A stretch of DNA of 64,000 nt from Novosphingobium aerophilum. Its GTDB lineage: Bacteria > Pseudomonadota > Alphaproteobacteria > Sphingomonadales > Sphingomonadaceae. The notes below the pieces were generated by a model. That model was not told the origin of the DNA. It did no database searches and saw nothing but the letters and a program-made list of their open reading frames with translations. Both the position numbers and the translations under genes were made by a program. Of this stretch, positions 25,046 through 34,153 are shown piece by piece. The stretch covers positions 124,001 to 188,000 of the forward strand of contig NZ_JACLAU010000001.1 of assembly GCF_014230305.1 (NCBI RefSeq), read 5' to 3'. Within the stretch, counting starts at the first letter, position 1; every line of letters starts with the position of its first letter.

Positions 25046-26500
25046 TCACCCGGAGGCCAGCGCCCAGGCCGCGGCCGCGTCGAGCGCCGGATCGGTTCCG
25101 GCGGCAATGGCCCGGGCGGTCATCGGCACCGTCACGTCGGGGACCAGACCCGCATCGGGCTGGGGCTGCGACGGGAAATAGCCCACCAGCGGCAGGTCGA
25201 ACTCGATCCCGCTGCCCGGCAGGGTGGTGAACAGGAAGGCCCCGCCGTTGATCCCGCGGCGGTTGCCGCCGGTCGGTTCGCCGAACAGCCGGATCTTGCC
25301 GCTGAGCCGCGCCGCGCTGGCGAAACCGAACGTGGCCGAGCTGTTTGCCGGCCCGATCAGCGCCGCGACCGGAACCTTCAGCCGGCGGGAATCGGGTTGG
25401 ATCAGCATGGCCGCGCCGTCATCGGGGCGGGCGATCCAGCCTCCGCCCAGGTCGGCTCCGCCCACGCCCATGGAATAGAACGACTTGTCCCAGGTGGTGA
25501 CATGGGGACGCAGCGCCGCGGAAACCTCGCGGAAGCGCAGGCGGCCGGCAAAACCCCAGCCGGACAAGTCGTGGTCGATCAGCCGGGCCAGGATCGGATC
25601 GCCGCAATCGTCACCACCCTCGTTCATGCGCAGGTCGATCACCAGCCCGCGGGTGCCATTGGCGTCGTCCAGGCGGTCAGCCAGCCAGCGGCGCCAGTCC
25701 CATTTGGAATTGTACATCGCCCAGCCCGGCATATCGAGCACGGCCACGCCATCGGGACGGACGCGATAGGTCCAGCGCGACTTGTCGCTGGTCTCGGGCA
25801 CCTGGCTCATCGCGGCACGGCGCGCGGCGGCATCGATCGCGGGAACCTCGATCGTCCGCACCGCCCCGCCGGGCGGCGCCACCGCCAGACGGTGAACCCC
25901 GCCGGAGGGCGGGAACAGCAGGCCCTGGAACACGTCGAAGTATTCGATCTCCTCGGCTCCCCTGACCCCCAGCAGCGACCGGCGCTTGGCATCGTTGTGC
26001 CCATCGGCGCGGGTGTAGGGGAGCAGGCGATCGAGCAGCGCGCCGGCCGGCAGCCCGTTGACGGCCAGCACCCGGGTGCCCCGCGGCAGTGCGCCGGTGC
26101 CGCTGTGATCGGCCAGGACGACCATGTCCCGGCCAAGCCAGACGAAGTGGAACGGCAATCGCGTCGGCCCGTCGAACAGCGCCTTCGTGACGGCGGCGGA
26201 CTGGTTGAAGAAGTTCGCGTAACTGTGCCCGCACCGCAGCGTGGTCAGAAAGCGCGAGAGGGCGAGATAGCGCTGATCGAGCCCCTCGGCCCGGGCGTAG
26301 TCGCGTGCGAAGGTGCCCAGGTTGCGCTCCACCGCCGCGGGGCTGAGGTAGCGGTGCAAACCGGGGTGGATCGCCATGGCTTCGCGCAGCACGGCCAGAT
26401 CCTCGCCGGGAAAGCGGCCGGTGGGACTGGCACTGAGGCGCATCGCGCCGGTCAGCAGCGGAAGGCCGGCCAGGCCGGTCAGGATGTCGCGTCGGTTCAT
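25046..26500 (-). CDS. S41-like peptidase/hydrolase, exported
   Basis: A 484-aa protein beginning MNRRDILTGLAGLPLLTGA, a twin-arginine-like signal, so it is probably periplasmic. The middle resembles a PDZ-like segment (GTRVLAVNGLPAGALLDRL), followed by an S41-type fold with IDLRMNEGGD and the likely nucleophile segment IGPANSSATFGFA. The usual catalytic Lys of C-terminal processing proteases is not obvious; GEPTGGNRRG occupies that region. I therefore call it S41-like rather than a proven protease. An in-frame start at 26512 is an alternative. Divergent from a sugar transporter. Confidence 0.8.
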   Translation of the reverse strand: MNRRDILTGLAGLPLLTGAMRLSASPTGRFPGEDLAVLREAMAIHPGLHRYLSPAAVERNLGTFARDYARAEGLDQRYLALSRFLTTLRCGHSYANFFNQSAAVTKALFDGPTRLPFHFVWLGRDMVVLADHSGTGALPRGTRVLAVNGLPAGALLDRLLPYTRADGHNDAKRRSLLGVRGAEEIEYFDVFQGLLFPPSGGVHRLAVAPPGGAVRTIEVPAIDAAARRAAMSQVPETSDKSRWTYRVRPDGVAVLDMPGWAMYNSKWDWRRWLADRLDDANGTRGLVIDLRMNEGGDDCGDPILARLIDHDLSGWGFAGRLRFREVSAALRPHVTTWDKSFYSMGVGGADLGGGWIARPDDGAAMLIQPDSRRLKVPVAALIGPANSSATFGFASAARLSGKIRLFGEPTGGNRRGINGGAFLFTTLPGSGIEFDLPLVGYFPSQPQPDAGLVPDVTVPMTARAIAAGTDPALDAAAAWALASG

Positions 26501-26764
26501 GCCGCCCGACATGGCAGACGGGTGTCCGGCGGTCGTCTCAAAATCGTGCGGGCACCGCATTTTCGGGAATTGAGACGCACCTCGTGCGCACATCCGGCCC
26601 GGTCATCTGCGGGAACCCGGCGCGGGGGAGTGGGCGACAACGTAGTCAGGCCGGGCCAGGCCGCGCATACGTTTGGGCATGGACATCGCCGCGCAATCCG
26701 GCAAGCAAGGGCACCCAAGACCCGGCAGGCGATCCGGAAAAGGGTTGGGCGAGAGAGGACAAGC

Positions 26765-28057
26765 ATGGCACTGGCACCCGGATCGGCCGCGCAGACCGGC
26801 GCAGGCGACGATCAGCATATCGATGCTCCCGAACTGCGCGCCTTCGTGCTGGCGCTGTTCTTCATCTTCGGCGGGATCACCTCGCTCAACGACGTGATCA
26901 TTCCCAAGTTGAAGGAGCTGTTCACGCTCAACTACACCCAAGCCATGCTGGTCCAGTTCTGCTTCTTCACCGCCTATGCGGTGATCGGCATTCCCGGGGC
27001 GCAACTGGTCAAGAAGATCGGCTACATGCGCGGCGCGGTGGCCGGGCTGCTGACCATGATGGTCGGCTGCCTGATGTTCATCCCTGCCTCGCAGAGCGCG
27101 GCCTACCCGCTGTTCCTGCTCGCCCTGTTCGTCCTGGCCAGCGGCGTGGTGATCGTCCAGGTTGTGACCAACCCGCTGATCTCGCTGCTCGGCCCGGCCC
27201 GCACCGCGCCCAGCCGGCTGACCTTCGCCCAGGCGTTCAACTCGCTCGGCACGGTGATCTTCCCCAAGGTCGGTGCGGTCATCATTCTCGGCAGCCTGGC
27301 AACGGTCACGGCCGCGCAACTGAGCGGGGCCGAGCTCGACGCCTATCGCGTGCGCGAGACCCAGGCCGTGGTGAACACCTACCTCGGTCTCGCCGCCGCC
27401 CTCGCCCTTGTGGCCGGGGTGGTCTGGCTCAACCGCAACCGCCTGAAGGGCGAAAGCCACGAGGCGAGCTCGGTGCGCGGCAGCTTCGATCTGCTGCGTC
27501 GCGCCCGCTTCGGTTTCGGCGCGCTCTGCATCTTCCTTTATGTCGGGGCCGAAGTGGCGATCGGCTCGCTGATCGTGAACTACATGCAGCAAGCCCACGT
27601 CCTCGGGGTCGATTCCGAGACCGCCGGGTCCTATATCCCGTGGTACTGGGGCGGGGCGCTGGTCGGCCGCTTCATCGGCTCGGCCGTGCTGGCCCGCATC
27701 ACACCGGGCAAGGTCCTGGCCGGCTGCTCGGCCGCGGCGATCGCGCTGATCCTCGTTTCCATCAGCTCCACCGGCGCGGTCGCGGCCTGGTCGCTCCTGG
27801 CGATCGGCCTGGCCAACTCGATCATGTTCCCGACGATCTTCACCCTCGCTTGCGAAGGGCTGGGGCGCCGCGCGGCCGATGGGTCGGGCATCATCAACGT
27901 GGCGATCTTCGGCGGCGCGGTGATCCCGCTGATGACCGGTGGCCTTGCCGACCTGACCGGTAACCTGACGCTCAGCCTGCTGCTGCCAGCGGTCTGCTAT
28001 GGCGTGATCGCGGCCTTCGGGTGGTACGCGGTGCGCCCGGTCGCCCCGCTGGATTAG
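26765..28057 (+). CDS. MFS sugar transporter, FucP/GluP-like
   Basis: A 430-aa inner-membrane major facilitator with about 12 hydrophobic segments. It resembles the fucose/glucose/galactose:H+ symporter group: FFIFGGITSLNDVIIPKLK in the first helix and VTNPLISLLG plus FAQAFNSLGT near residues 130-165. GAGAGG lies about 7 bp before the ATG. A perfect 12-bp hairpin follows the stop. It may import the sugar released by the GH1-like enzymes encoded earlier, but no linkage is shown. Confidence 0.9.
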   Translation: MALAPGSAAQTGAGDDQHIDAPELRAFVLALFFIFGGITSLNDVIIPKLKELFTLNYTQAMLVQFCFFTAYAVIGIPGAQLVKKIGYMRGAVAGLLTMMVGCLMFIPASQSAAYPLFLLALFVLASGVVIVQVVTNPLISLLGPARTAPSRLTFAQAFNSLGTVIFPKVGAVIILGSLATVTAAQLSGAELDAYRVRETQAVVNTYLGLAAALALVAGVVWLNRNRLKGESHEASSVRGSFDLLRRARFGFGALCIFLYVGAEVAIGSLIVNYMQQAHVLGVDSETAGSYIPWYWGGALVGRFIGSAVLARITPGKVLAGCSAAAIALILVSISSTGAVAAWSLLAIGLANSIMFPTIFTLACEGLGRRAADGSGIINVAIFGGAVIPLMTGGLADLTGNLTLSLLLPAVCYGVIAAFGWYAVRPVAPLD

Positions 28058-28068
28058 TCCGCGAGCGG

Positions 28069-28097
28069 CGGGGCGTCCGGCCGCACCGGACGCCCCG
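28069..28097. terminator. Bidirectional hairpin terminator
   Basis: A perfect 12-bp stem (28069-28080 with 28086-28097) and 5-nt loop between the convergent transporter and CsbD-like genes, 11 bp after one stop and 6 bp after the other. The symmetry and position suit termination from both sides. Confidence 0.85.
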
Positions 28098-28103
28098 ACC
28101 TCG

Positions 28104-28274
28104 TCAGATATCGTCGCCCAGCAGACCCTTGACCTGACCCTTGAGTTGCTGGGCCTTGCCCTTCAGCTCTTGCGCCTGGCCTTCGTCGCAGGTCGCCGGA
28201 TCGGCGCTATGCTGCTTGAGCTTGCCGGCGGCCTCATTGAGGTTGCCCTTGGCCTTGTCGATCAACTTGCCCAT
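28104..28274 (-). CDS. CsbD-like small stress protein
   Basis: A 56-aa acidic, lysine-rich helical protein, MGKLIDKAKGNLNEAAGKLK at the start, with the repeated KGKAQQLKGQ pattern of the CsbD family. Family members are induced in general stress or stationary phase; their molecular role is unknown. The ATG at 28274 has AAGGA 8 bp upstream. A single cysteine sits near residue 29. It ends 6 bp from a bidirectional terminator. Confidence 0.85.
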   Translation of the reverse strand: MGKLIDKAKGNLNEAAGKLKQHSADPATCDEGQAQELKGKAQQLKGQVKGLLGDDI

Positions 28275-28367
28275 CGCGTGGTCCTTTCGCTGAACGGCAC
28301 AGGATGTGCCGGGTCACAGCAGCAATGCGCGAAGGCCCGGTGGAGTTGCCGAAAAACGGGGGACCGG

Positions 28368-29585
28368 TCAGCCTGTGGGCAGCGGTGCGCCCCGGGCCAG
28401 CCGCATCAGCACCAGCGCCGCCAGTTGGGCACGCTCCACCAGGCTGTCGGTGCAGAGGAACTCGTCGGCGGAATGGATCGCCCCGCCACGCACGCCCATG
28501 GTATCGACCACCGGCAGGCCTGCCGCCGCGAGGTTGTTGCCATCGCAGACCCCGCCGGTGTCGCGCCAGCCGATCGTGAGTCCAAGGTCCGAACCGCAGT
28601 CCCGCACCAGCCCGAACAGGGCGCTCTGCCGCGCATCCATCGGCTTGGGCGGGCGGGCGAAGTGGCCGTGGAGGTCGATCGTCACCTCGTGCGCGGCGGC
28701 GATCCGGACGACCAGGGCGTCGATCGCATGGGCGGCGGCGTGTTGCCCGGCATGATCGGCCGGCCGCACATTGAAGCGCAGCACCGCCAGATCGGGGACG
28801 ACGTTGTTGGGGCCGCCGCCGTCGATCCGTGCCGGGTTGATCGAAACACCGGGTAGGTCGAGCCGAGCCAGACCCAGCGCAAGGTCCGCCGCCGCGACCA
28901 GCGCATTGCGGCCCTGTTCCGGGTTGCGCCCGGCATGGGCGGCGCGGCCGCGCACCACGGCGGAGAAATTGCCGCTGCCCTTGCGCGCGCCGGCCAGGGT
29001 GCCATCGGGCAGGGCCGGTTCAAAGGTCAGCGCGGCGCGCACCCGCCCGGCCGCCTCGAGCAGCAGGGGCGCCGAGCCGGGGGACGAGATTTCCTCGTCG
29101 CTGTTGATCACCACTTCCCAGCCGATTGGGGCGGCGAAGGGGGATCGCTCCAGCGCGCTCAGTGCCGCCTGCATCACCACCAGCCCGCCTTTCATGTCGG
29201 CCACGCCCGGGCCGTTGATCGTGGTCGCATCGATCCGGCGGCAGGTCTGGAAGGGATCTTCGGGACCGAACACCGTGTCCATGTGCCCGGTCAGCAGCAC
29301 GCGCACGGGGGCCTCGGGGCGGACCGACAGGTGGAGATTGCGCCCCAGGGCCAGCGGCACCGTCTCGCCTGCGGGGGTCACCGCGTCGACCGGGGCGGGA
29401 TCGCGCAGCGTGACCGGGCCGAGCGTGCCGAACAGGCTGGCGAGCCGATCCGCCACTGTGCTCAGCCCGGCCAGATTGCGGCTGCCCGAATTGATCTCGG
29501 CCAGGGCCAGGACCTGCGCCAGCATGGCCTCACCCTGATCGGCCAGCCCGTGCAGGGCCTCGCGCTCGCCGGGCGCCAGGCTCAA
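28368..29585 (-). CDS. M20 family zinc hydrolase in the ast operon
   Basis: A 405-aa metallopeptidase of the glutamate carboxypeptidase (CPG2) type. Zinc ligands are visible in order: H in TGHMDTVF, D in GVADMKGG, E-E in DEEISS, E in FEPALPDG, and the final H in GGAIHSADEF. The reading frame opens at a TTG overlapping the astB stop (TTGA); an ATG at 29525 preceded by AGGGTG is an alternative. It is the last gene of the astA-astD-astB unit. CPG2-like enzymes cleave N-acyl-glutamates, so it could remove succinate from N-succinylglutamate in place of AstE. This role is inference. Confidence 0.85.
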   Translation of the reverse strand: MSLAPGEREALHGLADQGEAMLAQVLALAEINSGSRNLAGLSTVADRLASLFGTLGPVTLRDPAPVDAVTPAGETVPLALGRNLHLSVRPEAPVRVLLTGHMDTVFGPEDPFQTCRRIDATTINGPGVADMKGGLVVMQAALSALERSPFAAPIGWEVVINSDEEISSPGSAPLLLEAAGRVRAALTFEPALPDGTLAGARKGSGNFSAVVRGRAAHAGRNPEQGRNALVAAADLALGLARLDLPGVSINPARIDGGGPNNVVPDLAVLRFNVRPADHAGQHAAAHAIDALVVRIAAAHEVTIDLHGHFARPPKPMDARQSALFGLVRDCGSDLGLTIGWRDTGGVCDGNNLAAAGLPVVDTMGVRGGAIHSADEFLCTDSLVERAQLAALVLMRLARGAPLPTG

Positions 29586-30868
29586 GGTTGCGGCCCGATC
29601 CAGGCGTCGAGCGCGTCATAGGCCGCGCCCCAGGCCTGCCAGACGTCAGCCTGGCCCAGCTCGGCCGGGTCGATCGTTTCGGGCCAGTGCGCCTCGACCA
29701 GCCGGTGGAGCTGTTCCCAGCGCGGCGCGTCGAGCAGGAAGGCCGGATCGATCGCCGCCCGGCCCGCTTCATCGGTCACCACGCGCAGCCGCAGGCAGGC
29801 CGGGCCCCCGCCGTTGCGCATGGACTCGCGCACGTTCATCACCTCGAGCCGGCCGACCGGACCGTTGCCGCCGATGAAACGGTCGAGCCAGGCCTTCACC
29901 GGCGCGCAGTCCTGCGTCTCGGCCGGGACGACCAGCGCCATCTCGCCGGAGGGCAGGGTGACGATCTGCGAGTTGAACAGGTAGGACCCGATCGCGTCGG
30001 CCAGCGAGACCTCCGCCACGGGGACCTCGACGATCACTGCCTCTGGCAGCTTGCGGAGGATCTCGGCCAGGACGCCCGGCTGGTCCTCGAACGCCTGCTC
30101 GTGGACCAGCAGCACGCCTTCGTTGGCCACCGCCACGACATCGTTGTGAAAGGCCCCGGCGTCGATCGCGGCCCGGCTCTGCGCGATGAAGCAGGTGCGG
30201 GCCGGGTCCAGCCCGTGGAGCCGCGCCACGGCCTCGCTCGCGCGCCGGTCCTGGCGGGCGGGAAAGCCTCCGGGCCGGGCCTCGCCATAGACGAACAGCT
30301 CGATTCCCGGCGCGCCGTGCTGGCGGGCCATGCGCATGTGGTTGGCCGCGCCCTCGTCGCCATAGCTGGAGGGAACCGGGGCATGGACCGCGAAGTGGCG
30401 CGGATCGGCGAAAACCCGCGCGAGGACGCGGTGCGTGTCCTCGGCCTCGATGCTGCGGTGGGCCATGCTCGCCAGGTTGGCGACGGTCAGGTGGCAGCGC
30501 CCGTCACCGCTGTCGGCGGCGGGTGACACGGTCGCGGCGTTGGCGGTCCACATGGCCGAGGCCGACATCGCCCGGGCGAGCAGGCCCGGATCGGCACGCC
30601 AGGCTGCGGCGCAGACCTCGGCCGCGCTGCCGCGGAAGCCCAGCCGCTGCAGCACCGGCCAGTGCGGGCGGCGCTGCGGCGGCAGAAAGCCCTGGACCAG
30701 TCCCAGGTCCATCAGCCGGCGCATCTTGCCCAGGCCCTGCAGCGCCGCCTCGCGCGGACGCGAGACCGCGCCGGCGTTGCTCGCGCTGGCGACATTGCCC
30801 AGGCTGAGCCCGGCATAGTTGTGGCTGGGCCCGATCAGCCCGTCGAAGTTGATCTCGATCGCGCTCAT
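29582..30868 (-). CDS. astB: N-succinylarginine dihydrolase AstB
   Basis: A 428-aa guanidine-modifying enzyme that converts N2-succinylarginine to N2-succinylornithine, CO2 and ammonia, step two of the arginine succinyltransferase pathway. It is close to the usual length of about 445. The N-terminus INFDGLIGPSHNYAGLS is diagnostic, with GAFHNDVVAVAN carrying the active-site His and NGGGPACLRLR the catalytic Cys near the end. The start overlaps the astD stop as ATGA. Confidence 0.96.
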   Translation of the reverse strand: MSAIEINFDGLIGPSHNYAGLSLGNVASASNAGAVSRPREAALQGLGKMRRLMDLGLVQGFLPPQRRPHWPVLQRLGFRGSAAEVCAAAWRADPGLLARAMSASAMWTANAATVSPAADSGDGRCHLTVANLASMAHRSIEAEDTHRVLARVFADPRHFAVHAPVPSSYGDEGAANHMRMARQHGAPGIELFVYGEARPGGFPARQDRRASEAVARLHGLDPARTCFIAQSRAAIDAGAFHNDVVAVANEGVLLVHEQAFEDQPGVLAEILRKLPEAVIVEVPVAEVSLADAIGSYLFNSQIVTLPSGEMALVVPAETQDCAPVKAWLDRFIGGNGPVGRLEVMNVRESMRNGGGPACLRLRVVTDEAGRAAIDPAFLLDAPRWEQLHRLVEAHWPETIDPAELGQADVWQAWGAAYDALDAWIGPQP

Positions 30869-32286
30869 TGCCCGGGCCCGGCGCCCAGCCCGCGGATTGG
30901 GCTGTGTTCGATGCTCGGCGCCTCGAGGCTGGCGACCGGCCAGGCGACATAGTCCGCTGCGTACCAGGCGCTCGGGCGGTTGTTGCCCGACAGTCCGGCC
31001 CCGCCGAACGGGGCGTTGGAGGCCGCTCCGGTGGTCGGGCGGTTCCAGTTGACCACGCCCGCCCGGGTCTCTGCCCAGAAGCGCCGATACAGCGCCTCGT
31101 CCCCGCCGATCAGTCCGGCGGCCAGGCCAAAGCGGGTGGCGTTGGCTGCGGCGATCGCGGCGGTGAAGTCGGGCACTCGGGTCACCTGGAGCAGGGGGCC
31201 GAAATGCTCTTCGTCGGCCAGGGTCAGCCCGGTCACGTCGACCAGTCCAGGGCGCAGGAACGGACGCTCGGGCACGATCCGGGTCAGGGCGCGGATGGTG
31301 CGACCGCCGCGCGCCTCCAGCCGGGCGGCCGCATCGAGCAGCCGGTCGGCGGCGCGGTTGTCGATCACCGGGCCCATGAACGGTTCGGGCGTGGCAAAGG
31401 GGGCATCGACGATCAGCCGGTCGATCAGCCCGGTCAGCGCTGCGATCAGCGCATCGGCCGCATGATCGGCCACGATCAGCCGCCGCGCGCAGGTGCAGCG
31501 CTGGCCCGCGGTGATGTAGGCCGACTGGACCACCAGCTCCGCCGCCGCCTCGACCGCCTCGCCGAAATCCCAGGCGATCAGCGGATTGTTGCCGCCCAGT
31601 TCGAGCGCCAGGGTCTTGTGCGGGGTTTCGGCGAACTGCCGGGCGAGCAACTGGCCGGTGGCGGCCGAGCCGGTGAACAGCAACCCGTCCAAATCGGGAT
31701 GAGCCGCCAGCTGGCGGCCGGTCTCGCCAGTGCCATGGACTAGGTTGAGCACGCCTTCGGGCAGGCCCGCCGCGGTCCAGCAGTCGGCCAGGAAGACGCC
31801 GCAGGCCGGGGTTAGTTCCGATGGCTTGAACACCACCGCGTTGCCCGCCAGCAGCGCGGGGACAATGTGGCCGTTCGGCAGGTGTGCAGGCAGGTTGTAG
31901 GGGCCCAGCACGGCCAAGACACCGTGGGGTTTGTGCCGCACCGCCTGGCGCATCCCGTCCAGCGGGGTCTCGCGCGTGCCGGTGCGGGCTTCGTAAGCGG
32001 CGATCGAAATGTCGATCTTGCCGATCACGGCCGCCGCCTCGGTCCGGGCCTCCCACAAGGGCTTGCCGGTCTCGCGCGCGATCAGTGCGGCCAGGTCCTC
32101 GGCCCGTTCGCGCAGCACGTCGCGATAGGCGGTGGCGATGGCGGCGCGCTCGGCGAAGGGGCGGCCGGCCCAGCCCGGCAAGGCGGTGCGGGCGGCGGCC
32201 ACGGCGCGGCCGACATCGCCCGGCGCTCCGTGCCAGATCACCTCGCCGGTGCAGGGATCGCGCGATTCCAGTTCAAAGCGCGACAT
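30865..32286 (-). CDS. astD: N-succinylglutamate 5-semialdehyde dehydrogenase AstD
   Basis: A 473-aa aldehyde dehydrogenase oxidising succinylglutamate semialdehyde with NAD+. FKPSELTP and GSAATG bind NAD, LELGGNNPLIAW holds the general-base Glu, and GQRCTCARR carries the catalytic Cys. GPYNLPAHLPNGHIVPAL is characteristic of AstD. Its ATG lies 14 bp inside the end of astA, so translation is coupled. Confidence 0.96.
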   Translation of the reverse strand: MSRFELESRDPCTGEVIWHGAPGDVGRAVAAARTALPGWAGRPFAERAAIATAYRDVLRERAEDLAALIARETGKPLWEARTEAAAVIGKIDISIAAYEARTGTRETPLDGMRQAVRHKPHGVLAVLGPYNLPAHLPNGHIVPALLAGNAVVFKPSELTPACGVFLADCWTAAGLPEGVLNLVHGTGETGRQLAAHPDLDGLLFTGSAATGQLLARQFAETPHKTLALELGGNNPLIAWDFGEAVEAAAELVVQSAYITAGQRCTCARRLIVADHAADALIAALTGLIDRLIVDAPFATPEPFMGPVIDNRAADRLLDAAARLEARGGRTIRALTRIVPERPFLRPGLVDVTGLTLADEEHFGPLLQVTRVPDFTAAIAAANATRFGLAAGLIGGDEALYRRFWAETRAGVVNWNRPTTGAASNAPFGGAGLSGNNRPSAWYAADYVAWPVASLEAPSIEHSPIRGLGAGPGQ

Positions 32287-33370
32287 GGAACACCGTGTCG
32301 CCCGCGCCGACGAGTCCGGCCGAGGTCCCGGCCAGACGCAGGCGTTCGTCGCCGTCCTCGCCGGGCGCGGCGTGGTCGATCCAGCACCGGAAGGAATCAA
32401 GTTGCCCCGCCGCGAGCAGGGTCGCTGTGCTCGCGGCGGGGTCACCGGTCTCGGCCACCGTCGCATGGCGTCCTTCGACCAGCGTGCGCAACTGGTCGGT
32501 CGGACATTCGACAGAGGGGCCGGCGTCGAAGATGTCGACGTGGCCGGTGAAACGCAGGCCCTCCAGCTCGAGCAGGCGCAGGGCCGGCGCGCTCGAATCG
32601 TGCACCCGGCCCACCGCATTGCGCGCCGCCTCGGGCAGCATCGACACGTAGACCGGGTACTTGGGCATCAGATCGGCGATAAGCTGGTTGCCGTGGAGCG
32701 AGCAGTAACGGTCCGCCTCCCACAGGCTCATGTTGAAGAAGTTGCGGCCCAGCGCGTCCCAGAACGGGGTGCCGCCGCCGGGCGCGACCCAGCCGCGCAG
32801 CTCGGCGATGGTGGTCTCGGCGAAGCGGTGGCGGTGCATCGCGATGAACAGGTAGCGGCTGCGCGCCAGCAGGCGACCCGCGCCGCTGGTGCGGATCGCC
32901 GGGTGCAGGAACAGCCCGGCCACCTCGGTCGCCCCACCCAGATCGTTGGTGATCTGCAGCAGTTCATGGGGATGGCGGACGTCCAGCGTCGGGCTGTGAT
33001 GCACCACCTGGGTGCGCTTGTACGAATAGAACGGCCAGGTCTGCCCGATCCGCGACAGGATGCAGGCCGTGCCGACGACCTCGCCGGCGCCATTGTCGAG
33101 CACGAGCTGGTAATGCTCGTTGACCGGCGCGGTGAGATTGGCGGCGAAGGCCTCGCGCGATCGCTCGATCCGGCGGGCCAGGGCCTCGCGGTCGGCGGGC
33201 AGGTTGGTCATCCCGGGATCGGCGGCCTCGGCCAGGGCGACCAGTCCGTCGAGATCGTCGAGGCGCGCGGGGCGGACGTGCCAGCCGGCAAGGGCATGCC
33301 AAGCCGCGGCAGGCGCGCGCAGCGACGGGCCGAGGGAACCAGCGGACGAATGGGCGATGGTTCTGTTCAT
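32273..33370 (-). CDS. astA: Arginine N-succinyltransferase AstA
   Basis: A 365-aa enzyme, somewhat longer than the usual 340-345 owing to an N-terminal extension. It transfers succinate from succinyl-CoA to arginine and commits it to the AST catabolic pathway. Recognisable segments are VRPARLDDLDGLVALA, FYSYKRTQVVHHSP, EVAGLFLHPAIR and GRNFFNMSLWEAD. It is first in a tightly overlapping operon and divergent from an Lrp-type regulator. An 18-bp palindrome lies 11 bp before the start codon, and no strong ribosome-binding site is seen. Confidence 0.95.
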   Translation of the reverse strand: MNRTIAHSSAGSLGPSLRAPAAAWHALAGWHVRPARLDDLDGLVALAEAADPGMTNLPADREALARRIERSREAFAANLTAPVNEHYQLVLDNGAGEVVGTACILSRIGQTWPFYSYKRTQVVHHSPTLDVRHPHELLQITNDLGGATEVAGLFLHPAIRTSGAGRLLARSRYLFIAMHRHRFAETTIAELRGWVAPGGGTPFWDALGRNFFNMSLWEADRYCSLHGNQLIADLMPKYPVYVSMLPEAARNAVGRVHDSSAPALRLLELEGLRFTGHVDIFDAGPSVECPTDQLRTLVEGRHATVAETGDPAASTATLLAAGQLDSFRCWIDHAAPGEDGDERLRLAGTSAGLVGAGDTVFHVAL

Positions 33371-33380
33371 TGTTGTGGTA

Positions 33381-33398
33381 TCGTTGAATATTCAACGA
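33381..33398. promoter_or_regulatory. 18-bp perfect palindrome between astA and lrp-like gene
   Basis: TCGTTGAATATTCAACGA reads identically on both strands. Its AT core and location in the 77-bp divergent gap are what one expects for an operator bound by the adjacent Lrp/AsnC protein, controlling both itself and the ast operon. Confidence 0.75.
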
Positions 33399-33447
33399 AT
33401 GTGCTGCTTATTTTGGCGGCCCGTGACGAAGGATATTCGGTTCAGCC

Positions 33448-33918
33448 ATGGCTCTGTCGAACATTGATGCGATCGACCGGAAGATCCTTGCGGTGCTGCG
33501 CCGGGACGGCAGAATCACCAATGCGCGGTTGGCCGAGGAGGTCGGCCTGTCGCCCTCGGCCTGCCTGATGCGGCACAAGCGGCTGGAGCGCGAAGGCATC
33601 ATCACCGGTTACCGGGCCGAGCTCAGCCTCGATCAGCTGCGCCCGACCATGCGGGTGCTGCTGGAGATCACCCTGTCACGTCACTCGCCCGAGGACTTCC
33701 GCGTGCTCGAAACCGCACTCTGCGCCGACCCGCGCGTCACCGAAGCGGGCGAGGTCAGCGGCCGGATCGACTACTATGCCTCGCTCTGCCTGCACGACAC
33801 CACCGAACTGCGCGACTTCATCGACACCCTGACCGTCAAGGCCCCGGTGATCGAGAGCGTCAATTCCCATGTCGTGCTCCACCTGGCCAAACGATCGGGC
33901 GCCCCGCCGCTGGAGTGA
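33448..33918 (+). CDS. Lrp/AsnC family transcriptional regulator
   Basis: A 156-aa regulator. The N-terminal helix-turn-helix (IDRKILAVLRRDGRITNARLAEEVGLSP split over residues 8-35) is followed by an RAM/AsnC ligand-binding beta-alpha domain. VTEAGEVSGRIDYYASL is the typical effector-site region. It is divergent from astADB and the M20 hydrolase, so it is the probable arginine- or amino-acid-responsive regulator of that operon. Confidence 0.93.
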   Translation: MALSNIDAIDRKILAVLRRDGRITNARLAEEVGLSPSACLMRHKRLEREGIITGYRAELSLDQLRPTMRVLLEITLSRHSPEDFRVLETALCADPRVTEAGEVSGRIDYYASLCLHDTTELRDFIDTLTVKAPVIESVNSHVVLHLAKRSGAPPLE

Positions 33919-33959
33919 TTAGCGACACATGAAATCTGCCTTTTGAGTCGCCGTTTTCG

Positions 33960-34115
33960 GCGGGTTTGAGGGGGATTCGGGCCGTTCCGGCCTCGACCTG
34001 GTTAAGGACGAACGCTTTCTGCGCATCCGTGAACCTCGATGCCCTTCATGCCCCGCCTCCTTGCCCGGCCAAGGAAGCCTGAGGCCGAAAACTCCAACTC
34101 AAACCGTTGCAGTTT
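33960..34115 (-). mobile_element. Remnant of an IS3-family element (orfA 5' end only)
   Basis: On the minus strand, 34049 to about 33971 encodes MKG then RFTDAQKAFVLNQVEAGTA, the start of a typical IS3/IS511-type OrfA helix-turn-helix. One extra base after MKG breaks the frame, and similarity stops after about 25 residues. The rest of orfA and all of orfB are missing. Outer limits are approximate, since I could not define terminal inverted repeats or a target duplication with confidence. Confidence 0.6.
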
Positions 34116-34153
34116 TGAGGTGGCAGAGCACTCGCCACCTCAGGCCAACCGGT

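Noticed and set aside
25397..26764. N-terminal extension of the sugar transporter by about 456 codons
   Set aside because: The extension is antisense to the S41-like gene and lacks domain features; a good ribosome-binding site supports the ATG at 26765.
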